Notes: a model not told the origin generated them from the letters alone. A stretch of 64,000 nucleotides of DNA from an uncultured Lachnospiraceae bacterium (GCA_947564305.1 CANOBT010000002.1:44864-108863), one strand, 5' to 3'. Positions 54,326 to 63,706 are shown, numbered from the stretch's first letter. Numbers and translations are program-made.

Positions 54326-55945
54326 ATGCTGAAATTATCGGGAAAAACTGTATTTAAAGGAATTGCTATGGGGCCGGCTGCTGTTTTAAAAAAGAAAGAT
54401 GAAATGGTAAAGCGGCAAAAGATTGAAGATGCAGATGCTGAAATTGCAAGGCTCGAGGCAGCGAAAGAAACCTCAAGGGAACAGCTCCAGAAGCTGTATG
54501 AAAAAGCGGTAAAGGAAGTAGGGGAAACCAGCGCCGCAATTTTTGAAGTACATCAGATGATGTTGGATGATGACGATTATCTGGATGCTATCCAGAGTAT
54601 GATACGGACAGAGGGTGTGAATGCGGAATTTGCGGTGGCAGTGACAGGGGATAATTTTTCAGAGGTCTTTGCCAATATGGATGATGATTATATGAAAGCA
54701 CGTGCCGCGGATGTAAAGGACATCTCAAACCGGTTGGTACGGAATCTAAGCGGTGAGGAAGAGATTGACCTGGCTTCCATGGAGCCCTCTGTAATTGTGG
54801 CGGATGATTTGAGCCCAAGCGAAACCGTGCAGATGGATAAAGAGAAAATACTTGCATTTGTGACAGTGCATGGCTCTACCAATTCGCATACCGCAATTCT
54901 GGCCCGGATGATGAACATTCCGGCGCTGATTGGTGTCCCGATGAACCTGGAGGAGATCCACACAGGAATGACGGTGATCGTAGATGGAATCCAGGGAGAG
55001 GTGACATTCGAACCTACACCGGAAGCAGTGCAGGAGGCTGAAAAACAGATTCAAGCGGAGCAGGAGAAGCAGAAACTCCTTCAGGAATTGAAAGGGAAGG
55101 AAACTGTGACCCGCAGCGGGAGAAAAGTAAACCTTTATGCCAATATTGGCGGCGTAGGGGATGTGGGTTATGTTCTGGAAAATGATGCGGAAGGAATCGG
55201 GCTGTTCCGGAGTGAGTTCCTGTATCTGGGAAGAGACAGCTTTCCTACCGAGGAAGAGCAGTTCCAGGCATACCGTCAGGTTGTACAGACAATGGGTGAA
55301 AGAAGAGTCATCATCCGGACCCTGGATATCGGTGCGGATAAACAAGTGGATTATTTTAATCTGGGAAAAGAAGAGAATCCGGCTCTTGGATACCGCGCAA
55401 TCCGAATCTGCCTGAAACAGCCTGTTATTTTCAAGACACAGCTCCGTGCATTGCTGCGTGCAGCAGTATATGGGAACCTTTCTATCATGTATCCCATGAT
55501 TACATCCCTGCAGGAGGTAGACAGTATCTATCGGATTGTGGATGAGGTAGAAGAGGAATTGGCAAGGGATCAGATTCCATTTCGGGTTCCGGAGCAGGGA
55601 ATTATGATCGAGACACCAGCCGCTGTCATGATCAGCGATGAGTTGGCGGAAATGGTAGACTTCTTCAGCATTGGGACAAACGATCTGACACAGTATACAC
55701 TGGCTATCGACAGACAGAACGAAAATCTGGACAGCTTTTATAATCCTCACCATAAAGCCATTTTGAAGATGATTAAAATGGTAGTGGACAATGCACATAA
55801 ATGTGGAAAATGGGCCGGTATCTGTGGGGAACTTGGGGCAGACACAGAGCTGACAGAAGAATTTGTCAGGATGGGAGTGGATGAACTGTCTGTTTCCCCG
55901 TCTATGGTATTACGGCTTAGGAAGAGCATACGGGAAATGAACTAA
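54326..55945 (+). CDS. ptsI: PTS enzyme I (phosphoenolpyruvate-protein phosphotransferase)
   Basis: 539 residues from ATG 54326 (an in-frame ATG at 54314 would add four residues and overlap ppa; its Shine-Dalgarno would be too close). The phosphorylated His is H188 in 'GSTNSHTAILARMMNIP'. The PEP-binding barrel has 'EGIGLFRSEFLYLGRD', 'IRTLDIGADKQVDYF' and 'FFSIGTNDLTQYTLAIDR'. It starts the PTS phosphorelay with the HPr encoded 0.7 kb upstream. A nested palindrome follows. Confidence 0.95.
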   Translation: MLKLSGKTVFKGIAMGPAAVLKKKDEMVKRQKIEDADAEIARLEAAKETSREQLQKLYEKAVKEVGETSAAIFEVHQMMLDDDDYLDAIQSMIRTEGVNAEFAVAVTGDNFSEVFANMDDDYMKARAADVKDISNRLVRNLSGEEEIDLASMEPSVIVADDLSPSETVQMDKEKILAFVTVHGSTNSHTAILARMMNIPALIGVPMNLEEIHTGMTVIVDGIQGEVTFEPTPEAVQEAEKQIQAEQEKQKLLQELKGKETVTRSGRKVNLYANIGGVGDVGYVLENDAEGIGLFRSEFLYLGRDSFPTEEEQFQAYRQVVQTMGERRVIIRTLDIGADKQVDYFNLGKEENPALGYRAIRICLKQPVIFKTQLRALLRAAVYGNLSIMYPMITSLQEVDSIYRIVDEVEEELARDQIPFRVPEQGIMIETPAAVMISDELAEMVDFFSIGTNDLTQYTLAIDRQNENLDSFYNPHHKAILKMIKMVVDNAHKCGKWAGICGELGADTELTEEFVRMGVDELSVSPSMVLRLRKSIREMN

Positions 55946-55970
55946 GTAAACGTGCAATTTAATTTGTTGT

Positions 55971-56034
55971 AAAAATAGTTGACAGCGTCCATATTTGATG
56001 ATTATAATCATTATGGACGCTGTCAACTATTTTT
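55971..56034. promoter_or_regulatory. Nested 64-bp palindrome carrying a consensus promoter
   Basis: A perfect 23-bp inverted repeat (AAAAATAGTTGACAGCGTCC... and its complement) surrounds an 18-nt centre that includes the 14-bp palindrome ATGATTATAATCAT. Within it, on the plus strand, lie -35 TTGACA (55979-55984) and -10 TATAAT (56003-56008), 18 bp apart. The T-rich right end also makes it a plausible terminator for ptsI. The MarR-type protein encoded downstream is a natural candidate to bind it. Confidence 0.75.
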
Positions 56035-56080
56035 GCGCTATAGAATGCGCAAAGGCAGGCAGTGAAAAGTTTAGACAATC

Positions 56081-56106
56081 AATCTGCAGAGCAGATTGAT
56101 TACAAA
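56081..56106 (+). repeat. AATCTGCAGAGCAGATT element, copy 2
   Basis: AATCTGC-AGA-GCAGATT then GATTACAAA, one mismatch from 53746-53771. Like copy 1 it lies just before a Shine-Dalgarno (TGGAGGA) and could fold in the 5' leader of the transporter mRNA. Confidence 0.8.
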
Positions 56107-56123
56107 ATCTGGAGGAACTATGA

Positions 56124-57050
56124 ATGAAACGATGGATGAACCCAAAGGTTATGCTTATTATTTCGATGTCTGTATTTGGTACACTGGGACTTTTTGTGAG
56201 GAATATTTCCGTATCCTCCGGTGAGCTTGCCCTGTATCGAGCCATTCTTGCGGCGCTGTTGCTGGCAGGATATTTGCTGGTTACAAAACAGCGGATTCCG
56301 TTTCGTGAGATTCGAAAAGAGGTTCCGCTCCTGCTGCTGTCTGGCGTGGCGATGGGATTCAACTGGATATTGCTCTTTGAAGCATATAAGTACACAACGG
56401 TTTCCGTTGCAACACTCAGCTATTATTTTGCACCGGTTATTGTAACGCTGGCCTGCCCTGTCCTATTCAAGGAAAAGATGACAGGAAAGCAATGGCTTTG
56501 CTTTTTAATGTCTACCCTCGGTATTGTACTGATTACAGGCATCGGTGATCTGTCAGCCGGGAATAATCATTTGATAGGGATTCTTTTTGGGCTGGGTGCG
56601 GCCTGTTTCTATGCGACAGTTATTCTTTTGAACAAGTTTATTAAAAAGGTGGAGGGAATCCACAGAACATTCTTACAGTTTATCGCTGCGATTCTTGTCT
56701 TGATTCCATATGTGGGATTTACTGGAGGAGTTACGCTCTCTGGTCTTGACAGTACGGGATGGCTCTGCCTGTTGATTGTAGGTCTTGTCCATACAGGGCT
56801 GACCTACTGTTTATATTTTTCTTCTTTAAAAGAACTTCCGGGGCAGAAAGCCGCCATATTGAGCTATATCGACCCGCTTGTGGCGGTCTTGGTGTCAGTT
56901 CTGATTCTGGGAGAAAGCATGACTGTTATGCAGGTAATCGGCGGGATACTGATTTTAGGGTTTACGCTGTGGAATGAGATGATGCCTTATGGGAAGAAGT
57001 CTGATTGTCCTGAAGAGACATGTATTATGGAAGGTCCGTTAGATACATGA
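56124..57050 (+). CDS. EamA/DMT-family transporter
   Basis: 308 residues, ten predicted TM segments in two EamA repeats ('SMSVFGTLGLFVRNISVSSGELALYRAILAALLL' and 'GAACFYATVILLNKFIKKVEG...FIAAILVLIPY'). It likely exports a metabolite or drug. Shine-Dalgarno GGAGG precedes ATG 56124. The promoter lies in the upstream palindrome. The next gene encodes a MarR-GNAT fusion 22 bp away, suggesting a regulated export/acetylation pair. Confidence 0.9.
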   Translation: MKRWMNPKVMLIISMSVFGTLGLFVRNISVSSGELALYRAILAALLLAGYLLVTKQRIPFREIRKEVPLLLLSGVAMGFNWILLFEAYKYTTVSVATLSYYFAPVIVTLACPVLFKEKMTGKQWLCFLMSTLGIVLITGIGDLSAGNNHLIGILFGLGAACFYATVILLNKFIKKVEGIHRTFLQFIAAILVLIPYVGFTGGVTLSGLDSTGWLCLLIVGLVHTGLTYCLYFSSLKELPGQKAAILSYIDPLVAVLVSVLILGESMTVMQVIGGILILGFTLWNEMMPYGKKSDCPEETCIMEGPLDT

Positions 57051-57072
57051 AAAACGTTGAGGAGGAAAGAAC

Positions 57073-57984
57073 ATGCTTACACAGGATCAGATTGCGGATA
57101 TTCAGGGATTTCAGAAAGTGTATCAGAATTTGTTCAAGTCGGTGGACACCGCGATTATTGAGGCCGGATATTCTCTGACGGAAAAGGATGTGCTTCTGGA
57201 GATCAGCAAGACGGAACGCTGTACGGCCAATATCCTCATCGGACAGTTGGGAATCGACCGCAGTTATATGAGCCGGATGCTCAAGCAATTCGAAAAAAAG
57301 GGGCTGATCAGGAAGAATACCTCTGATGTAGACAGCCGGATTAAGTATATCCATCTTACCGAGTTTGGAAGAGAAGAGTTTAACCGGCTGAGCGATATCC
57401 AAAACCGGCAGATAGCCCATGTATTCGAAAAATTGCCGCCGGAGGATGTGGATATCATCTGTCGTGCCTTTGTAATGACTAGAAATAAATTATCTGATGC
57501 GAATGATGTGATTACCATCCGTCCATTTAAGCAGAGCGACATTGAATATGTGATCTCACGGCACAAAACGCTGTATTATGCGGAGCGGCATTTATCCGGC
57601 ACATTTTCGGAATATGTGGATGAGATCGTCTATGAGTTTGTCGAGCAGTTCAATCCGGAGACAGACTGCCTGAATATTCTGGAATGTAACGGGGTACCGG
57701 CAGGCAGTATCGCTGTCAAAAAAGCAGAAGAGCGTATTGCGCAGCTTCGCTTTTTCATGTTGGAACCGGAAATGCGCCGGCGCGGGTATGGGAACCGGCT
57801 GATGGATATGGCGTTGGATTTTTGCAGGAATAAGGGATATGAAACGGTGTTCCTGCTCACAATTACCGCACAGGTTGTTGCGCGGCATATCTATGAAACG
57901 CATGGATTTTATCGGGTATCAAGTGCGGATAAATCCGAATGGGGCGAAGGGGTGGTAGAGGAATATTGGGAATTGGGTTTATAG
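57073..57984 (+). CDS. MarR-type regulator fused to GNAT acetyltransferase
   Basis: 303 residues. Residues ~1-140 are a MarR winged helix ('TANILIGQLGIDRSYMSRMLKQFEKKGLIRKNTSDVDSRIKYIHLTEFG'). Residues ~150-303 are a GNAT domain with the acetyl-CoA loop 'RRRGYGNRLMDMALDF' and 'VARHIYETHGFYRV'. This fusion is a known architecture. Shine-Dalgarno GGAGG precedes ATG 57073. It may repress the operon through the upstream palindrome and modify the compound that the EamA protein exports (inference). Confidence 0.92.
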   Translation: MLTQDQIADIQGFQKVYQNLFKSVDTAIIEAGYSLTEKDVLLEISKTERCTANILIGQLGIDRSYMSRMLKQFEKKGLIRKNTSDVDSRIKYIHLTEFGREEFNRLSDIQNRQIAHVFEKLPPEDVDIICRAFVMTRNKLSDANDVITIRPFKQSDIEYVISRHKTLYYAERHLSGTFSEYVDEIVYEFVEQFNPETDCLNILECNGVPAGSIAVKKAEERIAQLRFFMLEPEMRRRGYGNRLMDMALDFCRNKGYETVFLLTITAQVVARHIYETHGFYRVSSADKSEWGEGVVEEYWELGL

Positions 57985-58049
57985 TGGAAAAAGCGTTTTC
58001 AATGATATAACAGAAGCCCATACATAGATGGGCTCCTGCCATATTGTTA

Positions 58050-58100
58050 AAAATGATTTGGGAAACAATGTGATTTATCAAATATATCCAAAATCATTTT
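58050..58100. terminator. Bidirectional hairpin between convergent genes
   Basis: AAAATGATTT (58050-58059) pairs with AAATCATTTT (58091-58100), with A/T runs at both ends. A second small hairpin, AGCCCAT / ATGGGCT (58015-58034), lies beside it. The pair separates the MarR-GNAT gene from the minus-strand transporter. Confidence 0.45.
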
Positions 58101-58105
58101 GCGAA

Positions 58106-59536
58106 TTACTGTGCAGCCTGTCTCTTATCCAGTTCCGCACGGATTTCCGGATATTTCTTATCCAGATCATAAGGAATGAGAACTACCACACATAAAATGG
58201 TAGCGATGAGCGAGAGCCCTCCGAATGCGAAATTGATCGCTGTGCAGGCTTTCGGAAACTGCTCCGTGATACTCTGTCCGGCCGCGATTGCTGAATCCAT
58301 TGCAGTAGAATCATAGGCTCCCCACACCAGAAGAGCGGAGATGATGGCGGAGGAAGAAGCAGAGGCCAGTTTATTCAAAAATCCGGAGATTGCGTTTTGA
58401 GTACCACCCATGTTTTTGCCAAATTTATATTCTGTATAGTCAAATACATCCGGCAGCATGGAGAAGTACATGGACTGACGGAAACCGAATCCTAATCCAA
58501 TCAGGGCGAGCGAAAACGTAGCAACGGTTACATTGGAGGTCAAAAACAGAATCAGATATCCAATGCAGTCTACGATTGCTCCGAACTGCATCAGTTTCAC
58601 CTTGTGTACTCCGCGGCCGTTTAATACGGCGGCTCCTATCATGGCCGGAATTGCGCAGATTGTCAGCAGTGAAAGTGCAATGGACATAGCGCCTTCGTTT
58701 CCAATGATATATTTATAATAGTATTGCATCGAAGCATACATGCCAAGATAACCTACGAACAGACAGTAGCACAATGCCAGGATCATGAGAAAATATTTAC
58801 TTTTAAATACATGTCCCATATCTTCCAGGAAAGAAGATTTTTGAGTTGTCTTTGTCGGCGGGTTCACTTCTACAATGCTAAATACACAAATACAGAAAAT
58901 GATGATTACAAGGAGTCCCAATACGATATTGGTATTCCGATAGCCGGAAGCCAGGGCAGCGCCGGTAGCATCCTTGGAACCTGCGAAAAAGTAAACCAGA
59001 GGCAGGGTGAACAGGGAGGATGTCAGGGAGCCAAGGTTGGAAAATACGGTACGGGAAGTCGCGATTTTTGTACGTTCAGCCGGATCTTCGGACAAAGCGG
59101 ACACGATTGGAGCCATAGGGATATTTACCAGTGTGTAACCAAAAGAAAAGATTACATAGGTTACATAAGCCCATGCCAATTTTGCTCCCGGAGCCCATGC
59201 GGTGGGAACGGAAAATACCAGGACCATGCCTACGGCCAGTACAGGAGCGCCAAAGAGCATCCAGGGGCGGTAACGTCCCATCTTTGTGTCTGTGCGGTCA
59301 ATGAGAACGCCGACCATGTAATCTGTAAACGCGTCAATAAATTTGGTGACAACAAACATAAATCCGACCGCGCCGGCATCAAGCCCGGCACAGTTTGTGT
59401 AGTAGAACAATAAAAAGGTGTTCGCCAGCAGATAGGCCAGATTGCAGGCATAATCACTGATGCCGAAACCGATACGCTGTCTCCATTTGAAAGAATTTGT
59501 TTTATAATAAGCCGGTTCGTGCTTTAAAATCTGCAT
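58106..59536 (-). CDS. GPH-family sugar:cation symporter (plant-glycan operon)
   Basis: 476 residues, about 12 TM segments. 'RQRIGFGISDYACNLAYLLANTFLLFYYTN' and 'KFIDAFTDYMVGVLIDRTDTKMGRYRPW' are GPH signatures with the TM2 Asp. It is third in the GH43-GH5-transporter operon (29 bp after GH5), so it probably imports xylo- or gluco-oligosaccharides. Start ATG 59536 follows GAGGAGG on the minus strand. Confidence 0.9.
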   Translation of the reverse strand: MQILKHEPAYYKTNSFKWRQRIGFGISDYACNLAYLLANTFLLFYYTNCAGLDAGAVGFMFVVTKFIDAFTDYMVGVLIDRTDTKMGRYRPWMLFGAPVLAVGMVLVFSVPTAWAPGAKLAWAYVTYVIFSFGYTLVNIPMAPIVSALSEDPAERTKIATSRTVFSNLGSLTSSLFTLPLVYFFAGSKDATGAALASGYRNTNIVLGLLVIIIFCICVFSIVEVNPPTKTTQKSSFLEDMGHVFKSKYFLMILALCYCLFVGYLGMYASMQYYYKYIIGNEGAMSIALSLLTICAIPAMIGAAVLNGRGVHKVKLMQFGAIVDCIGYLILFLTSNVTVATFSLALIGLGFGFRQSMYFSMLPDVFDYTEYKFGKNMGGTQNAISGFLNKLASASSSAIISALLVWGAYDSTAMDSAIAAGQSITEQFPKACTAINFAFGGLSLIATILCVVVLIPYDLDKKYPEIRAELDKRQAAQ

Positions 59537-59565
59537 GAAATAATCCTCCTCATAGTAATCTCTTT

Positions 59566-60693
59566 TTATCTATAATTTCCAGGCATCCACTCATTGGAAA
59601 TACATTTGCCGATATCCCAGCAATCCCAATCCGGATCATCCAGATGGGTCTTGTAGCACCAGTAGAACCAGCCGTCACAGTGTTCGAATGCGTCAAGCTG
59701 TGCCTTTGCGATAGCAGAATACACACGTTTGCGCTCTTCTTTACTCTCATCACGTAGACCCGGCTGTGCGTTGAACAGGCACCATTCGCCACAAACAGTG
59801 GGGACCTTAGACTGTCCGTAAGAAACCTCTTCCACGAAATGTTCGCTTACATATTTCACATATTCCTCGCAGACAGGCTCGCACAGATGCATCCAGTCCG
59901 CCAGCATAATATACTGATGTGTATCCAGCATTACATTTTCAAAATCTGACTGCGCTGCCAGCCAATCCGCATAATGATGAACGTCGAAAGCATCATCGAA
60001 TACGACGGTCTTGGAAACAGGCAGGTATTTGCGGATACGTGCGTAAGCCTTACGATAGAAGTCTTCTAGCCAGGCATTGTCATAGGACGCGTTCTGTTTT
60101 GCCGCCTCTTTGTCTACGGGCTGATAACGTTCCATAACATTGATGCCGATAGTTTCCATCAGTTTAGAAAGCGCGCCGTCGCTGGGCTGGGGCTCATTCA
60201 GGACTTCAATACCGAAGAGCGCCGGGTCCTGTCCATAGCGCAGTGCCAGACGTTCCAGTACATCCAGAGCCTTCTCTACACGCTTCGGGTGGTTCGCCCA
60301 CTGGATGATGCCGCAGATTCCTGCATTGTCACTGCCATTCTGGCTTCCAGGCACCGTATGCAGGTCCAGAAGTACCTGAACTCCGTATTGATTCGCCCAT
60401 TTCATCGCCTTATCAACATATTCTACACAATGCACATAAGGCCCGATATCTTCAAATACAAAGAAAGGTACCGGCAGGCGCACCATATTAAAGCCTTTCT
60501 CCGCGATATAGGCAAAGTCACGGCTTGTGATATAGTGGTCACGATGTGTTTTCAACCGGGCACGTTTCTCATTTTCGTCAAGCTGCAGGCAAAGATAAGT
60601 TTCATCCTCTGCCGTGGTATCATTATATAAATCCGGGCTCATCCATTTTTCTAATACGAGCCAGTTTCCTAAATTTACACCTCTGATTTTCAT
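59566..60693 (-). CDS. GH5 glycoside hydrolase (intracellular)
   Basis: 375 residues, no signal peptide. 'RGVNLGNWLVLEKWMSPDLY' and 'GFNMVRLPVPFF' open a GH5 barrel. The acid/base is the Glu of 'IEVLNEPQP' and the nucleophile the Glu of 'TVCGEWCLF'. The N-terminus resembles exo-beta-1,3-glucosidase subfamilies, but the operon suggests beta-glucan or xyloglucan oligosaccharides. ATG 60693 is chosen (AAAGGA eight bases before) over the longer frame to 60747. Confidence 0.87.
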   Translation of the reverse strand: MKIRGVNLGNWLVLEKWMSPDLYNDTTAEDETYLCLQLDENEKRARLKTHRDHYITSRDFAYIAEKGFNMVRLPVPFFVFEDIGPYVHCVEYVDKAMKWANQYGVQVLLDLHTVPGSQNGSDNAGICGIIQWANHPKRVEKALDVLERLALRYGQDPALFGIEVLNEPQPSDGALSKLMETIGINVMERYQPVDKEAAKQNASYDNAWLEDFYRKAYARIRKYLPVSKTVVFDDAFDVHHYADWLAAQSDFENVMLDTHQYIMLADWMHLCEPVCEEYVKYVSEHFVEEVSYGQSKVPTVCGEWCLFNAQPGLRDESKEERKRVYSAIAKAQLDAFEHCDGWFYWCYKTHLDDPDWDCWDIGKCISNEWMPGNYR

Positions 60694-60748
60694 AAAAGCA
60701 TCCTTTCCCTTTCTGTTTACGTTTGAAAAGCCAGTCATGCCGGCCATT

Positions 60749-62395
60749 TTATTCTACTGGTTTTGATTCGTCTGCTACATATTCAAAAAAGTCAAAGTCC
60801 GCGTATTTCTGATGCAGCATTCGGTCTGCGCAGGTAAGACCAACCATGGTTCCGGTGAATTCTCCGTACTGACTGTACTCGTCCGAGAATTTTGTCGTAT
60901 CAAAGCCGGGGCCGATCTCCTGATACTGCTTTCCGTCATAGCTCCATTCAAATTGGCATTTTCTGCCTTCAATCTGAAGCCGGAGATACACGGGGGAGTC
61001 GTCTACCGGAATTCTGGAATCTGATAAATCCGTCTTTTTTCCATTCTCCACGGATACAACGGACAGAGCGCTCTGCCCAAGAGTTTCGCTATAATATTTC
61101 CGCAGATTGATATAATTCATATTGTCGTAATATAAGATCAGCCCTGCGCTATGCTGATATATTTCCGGCAAAAAGTCCATCTTTGTCGTAATCCTTGCAT
61201 AGACACTTGTCAGCTTTCTTGCAAGAATACTGGACTTGTTCAGCGATGTCCTTGATTCCTGCCCCCTGATTCGCACATATCCAGGTCTGGCTTTTACATC
61301 GGCAAATGTTTCCGGCATATTTCTCGGCGCGTAATACCATTGGCCAAGCCTGTCGGAATCAAAATCATCCAGAACAGGAATCCGCTCCGCCGGGCACTCC
61401 ACAAGGTTGGGTTCAGGAACTTCCGATTTGGCCAGATTACTTCCATCTGCCATACGAAGCCATCCGTCTTCTGTCCATACCATCTTCTGGATACTTGTCT
61501 CACGTCCCAGCACACAGCGTAATTCCGGTACAAAAGGTCTTGCGCAGATATGTACCAGATATGTTTCGCCGTTTTGGGTTTCTACGCAGCTTCCATGACC
61601 GCATTTCTGCAGTATGGATTCCGGATTATAATACTGCGGCTTTAAATGATCCCAGTCGTGTCTTTCATTCGAATCTCCGGGTGATGCGGTTATGATTGGA
61701 TTTTTCGGGTCTCTCTCATAAGGACCCAGGATATCCTTTGCACGTCCTATCGTTGCACAATGGTTATATCCGGTTCCTCCTTCCGCGCATAGGATATAAT
61801 AATAGTCACCATGTTTGAACAAGTGCGGACCCTCAATGCAGCCCCGGTCTGTTCCGCCATTCCAGATTCGTTTGGGATAACCGAGGATTTTCTTCTCTGT
61901 TGGTGAATATTCAACCAGACAGATTGCACCAGGCTTTTCATAGCCATCCCTTGTTTCCCATTCCAGAGATACGATCCACTTTCTTCCGTCAGCTCCATGA
62001 TAGATGGAAGCATCGAATCCTGCAGAATGGAGATACACCGGTTCACTCCAGGGACCGTGGATATCACTCGCAGTGATCAGATAATTATCAATATCAAAGT
62101 ACCGGGCGTTCATGGAATTCATGACGCCATAGATGACATAAAACAGCCCTTCTTCCTTACAGTATGTCAGACAAGGCGCCCACAGCCCCTTCCCTGAGGG
62201 AAGGCCCCTGAGAACAACAGCATTGTCATCTGTCAATATATGCGTGTATAGTTCCCAGTGCTTCAGATCTCGTGAATGGTATACCGGCAGTCCCGGAAAC
62301 CATTCAAAAGAGGATACCGCGATGTAGTAATCTTCGCCTTTCCTGCAGATACAAGCATCTGGATTAAATCCCGGGATAATTGGATTCCTTATCAA
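60749..62395 (-). CDS. GH43 beta-xylosidase / arabinofuranosidase
   Basis: 548 residues. The five-bladed propeller (~1-310) carries the catalytic base Asp in 'GFNPDACICR', a pKa-modulating Asp in 'FDASIYHG' and the acid Glu in 'CIEGPHLF'. A C-terminal beta-sandwich follows (~325-545), as in XynB-type enzymes. The frame begins at GTG 62404, but TTG 62395 is preferred: AGGAGG lies eight bases upstream and the protein then starts 'MIRNPIIPGFNPD', like known beta-xylosidases. First gene of the minus-strand operon. It likely removes xylose from xylo-oligosaccharides in the cytoplasm. Confidence 0.92.
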   Translation of the reverse strand: MIRNPIIPGFNPDACICRKGEDYYIAVSSFEWFPGLPVYHSRDLKHWELYTHILTDDNAVVLRGLPSGKGLWAPCLTYCKEEGLFYVIYGVMNSMNARYFDIDNYLITASDIHGPWSEPVYLHSAGFDASIYHGADGRKWIVSLEWETRDGYEKPGAICLVEYSPTEKKILGYPKRIWNGGTDRGCIEGPHLFKHGDYYYILCAEGGTGYNHCATIGRAKDILGPYERDPKNPIITASPGDSNERHDWDHLKPQYYNPESILQKCGHGSCVETQNGETYLVHICARPFVPELRCVLGRETSIQKMVWTEDGWLRMADGSNLAKSEVPEPNLVECPAERIPVLDDFDSDRLGQWYYAPRNMPETFADVKARPGYVRIRGQESRTSLNKSSILARKLTSVYARITTKMDFLPEIYQHSAGLILYYDNMNYINLRKYYSETLGQSALSVVSVENGKKTDLSDSRIPVDDSPVYLRLQIEGRKCQFEWSYDGKQYQEIGPGFDTTKFSDEYSQYGEFTGTMVGLTCADRMLHQKYADFDFFEYVADESKPVE

Positions 62396-62451
62396 CACAC
62401 ACACCTCCTTTGCATATTATTTGCAAAGAATATACCAGTTCAAACATATAT

Positions 62452-62481
62452 TTTATATCATATTTTTAATCTGTTTATCAA
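62452..62481 (-). promoter_or_regulatory. Predicted promoter of the GH43-GH5-transporter operon
   Basis: On the minus strand, -35 TTGATA (62476-62481), an 18-bp spacer, and -10 TATAAA (62452-62457). It lies in the 100-bp gap after the AraC gene. The AraC binding site was not identified. Confidence 0.5.
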
Positions 62482-62497
62482 AATATTAATCAAAAAA

Positions 62498-63706
62498 TCA
62501 TTTTGAGAAATCTTTTTTTGCATATTTACTGCGGTACTGTTTCGGGGAGATTCCTTCATATTTTTTAAAAACTGCTCCAAAATGGCTTTGTGAGCTAAAG
62601 CCAAGATATAATCCAATCTGTTCGAGCGAATATTCGGAGTACGTCAGCAGATTTTCTGCCAGTTGTATTTTCTGTTTCATAATATAATCACGGATACAGA
62701 TTCCTTCCGTTTTTTTAAACAATGCAGACAAGTATTCTAAAGAAACATGCAGTTCATCAGCCAGCTCCCGGACAATGATTCTGGAGTGCATTCTTTCAAA
62801 GATCAGATTTTTGCATTCTTCAATGATAGAATTTTTCTGCCTGCCATGAGCCAAGGCACGGACCAGCTCTGCATACTGAAGCTTTGCCTGGCGTACCAAG
62901 GTCTCTATAGTGCCTACATCCCGTGACTCATCGACTTCCAGAATATAGCTGTCATTGATTGAGAAAGATTCCTCATACGGGAGGCCGCCTTCAATTGCTG
63001 CCCGGGCAGAAATGGCGAGCCCGACAATCGCCAGATTTTTGGCAGCCTGCAGAGCGTTCTTCGATAAGACCGCATATTCACCGGCAAATGTCTCATCAAG
63101 ACTTTTTTGCAGTCTGTCCACATCTCCTTTTCGAATACTTTCCATTTCCCGTCTTTCCCGCCCATAGGGATTATGTATTTTCGTGTGCTCGTGATAATGA
63201 AAAAAGACTCTGCTTTCTCTGTGTTTCAAGGAAGCGCGAAGCTCATCCGTTATATGATTTTTTTCATGCAGTTGTTGATAAGTGAGTTCCTTTCCTGTCA
63301 AGGCATGGAACAAGAGAAGAGTATCCTGACAGAAAACTTCATAATCACAGTATGGGATTCGCATTTCCTTTATTCCATGTTTTTTCGCCAGCCAGGCATC
63401 TACCGACATTCCTTCATGAAAGGTTTTCTGTTTTTCAACATTTACCGGTCCGATAATGAAGCAGAAAATATCATGGTATATGATAGAATAATACACGGGA
63501 TAGACCTCCATATAGATGACCGGATGTTCTTCTTTTCTTAAAGAAAATAGTATTTCCGCAAAGGAAGAATCCTCTCTGACAACATCCATAACAGGGGTAT
63601 CGCCGTAGTATTGTATCAGCTCATACCCATCGGTTATCTTGTATTGCCTGATCTGTGTATGTAAGATACGTAATATATGATTGCAGATATAATTTAAGTT
63701 CATCAT
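62498..63706 (-). CDS. AraC-family transcriptional regulator
   Basis: 402 residues. The C-terminal ~100 residues contain both AraC helix-turn-helix motifs ('IIVRELADELHVSLEYLSALFKKTEGICIRDYIMKQKIQLAENLL' and 'LEQIGLYLGFSSQSHFGAVFKKYEGISPKQYR'). The N-terminal ~290 residues are a large sensor of YesN-like regulators without a clear domain name. It lies directly upstream of the GH43 operon on the same strand and is probably its activator. Start is ATG 63706 (a second ATG follows at once), with CGGAGA upstream. Confidence 0.9.
   Translation of the reverse strand: MMNLNYICNHILRILHTQIRQYKITDGYELIQYYGDTPVMDVVREDSSFAEILFSLRKEEHPVIYMEVYPVYYSIIYHDIFCFIIGPVNVEKQKTFHEGMSVDAWLAKKHGIKEMRIPYCDYEVFCQDTLLLFHALTGKELTYQQLHEKNHITDELRASLKHRESRVFFHYHEHTKIHNPYGRERREMESIRKGDVDRLQKSLDETFAGEYAVLSKNALQAAKNLAIVGLAISARAAIEGGLPYEESFSINDSYILEVDESRDVGTIETLVRQAKLQYAELVRALAHGRQKNSIIEECKNLIFERMHSRIIVRELADELHVSLEYLSALFKKTEGICIRDYIMKQKIQLAENLLTYSEYSLEQIGLYLGFSSQSHFGAVFKKYEGISPKQYRSKYAKKDFSK

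Noticed and set aside
54746..55798. Long minus-strand open frame opposite ptsI
   Set aside because: It is a shadow of the strongly conserved enzyme I gene; its translation is rich in Cys, His and Leu without domain features.
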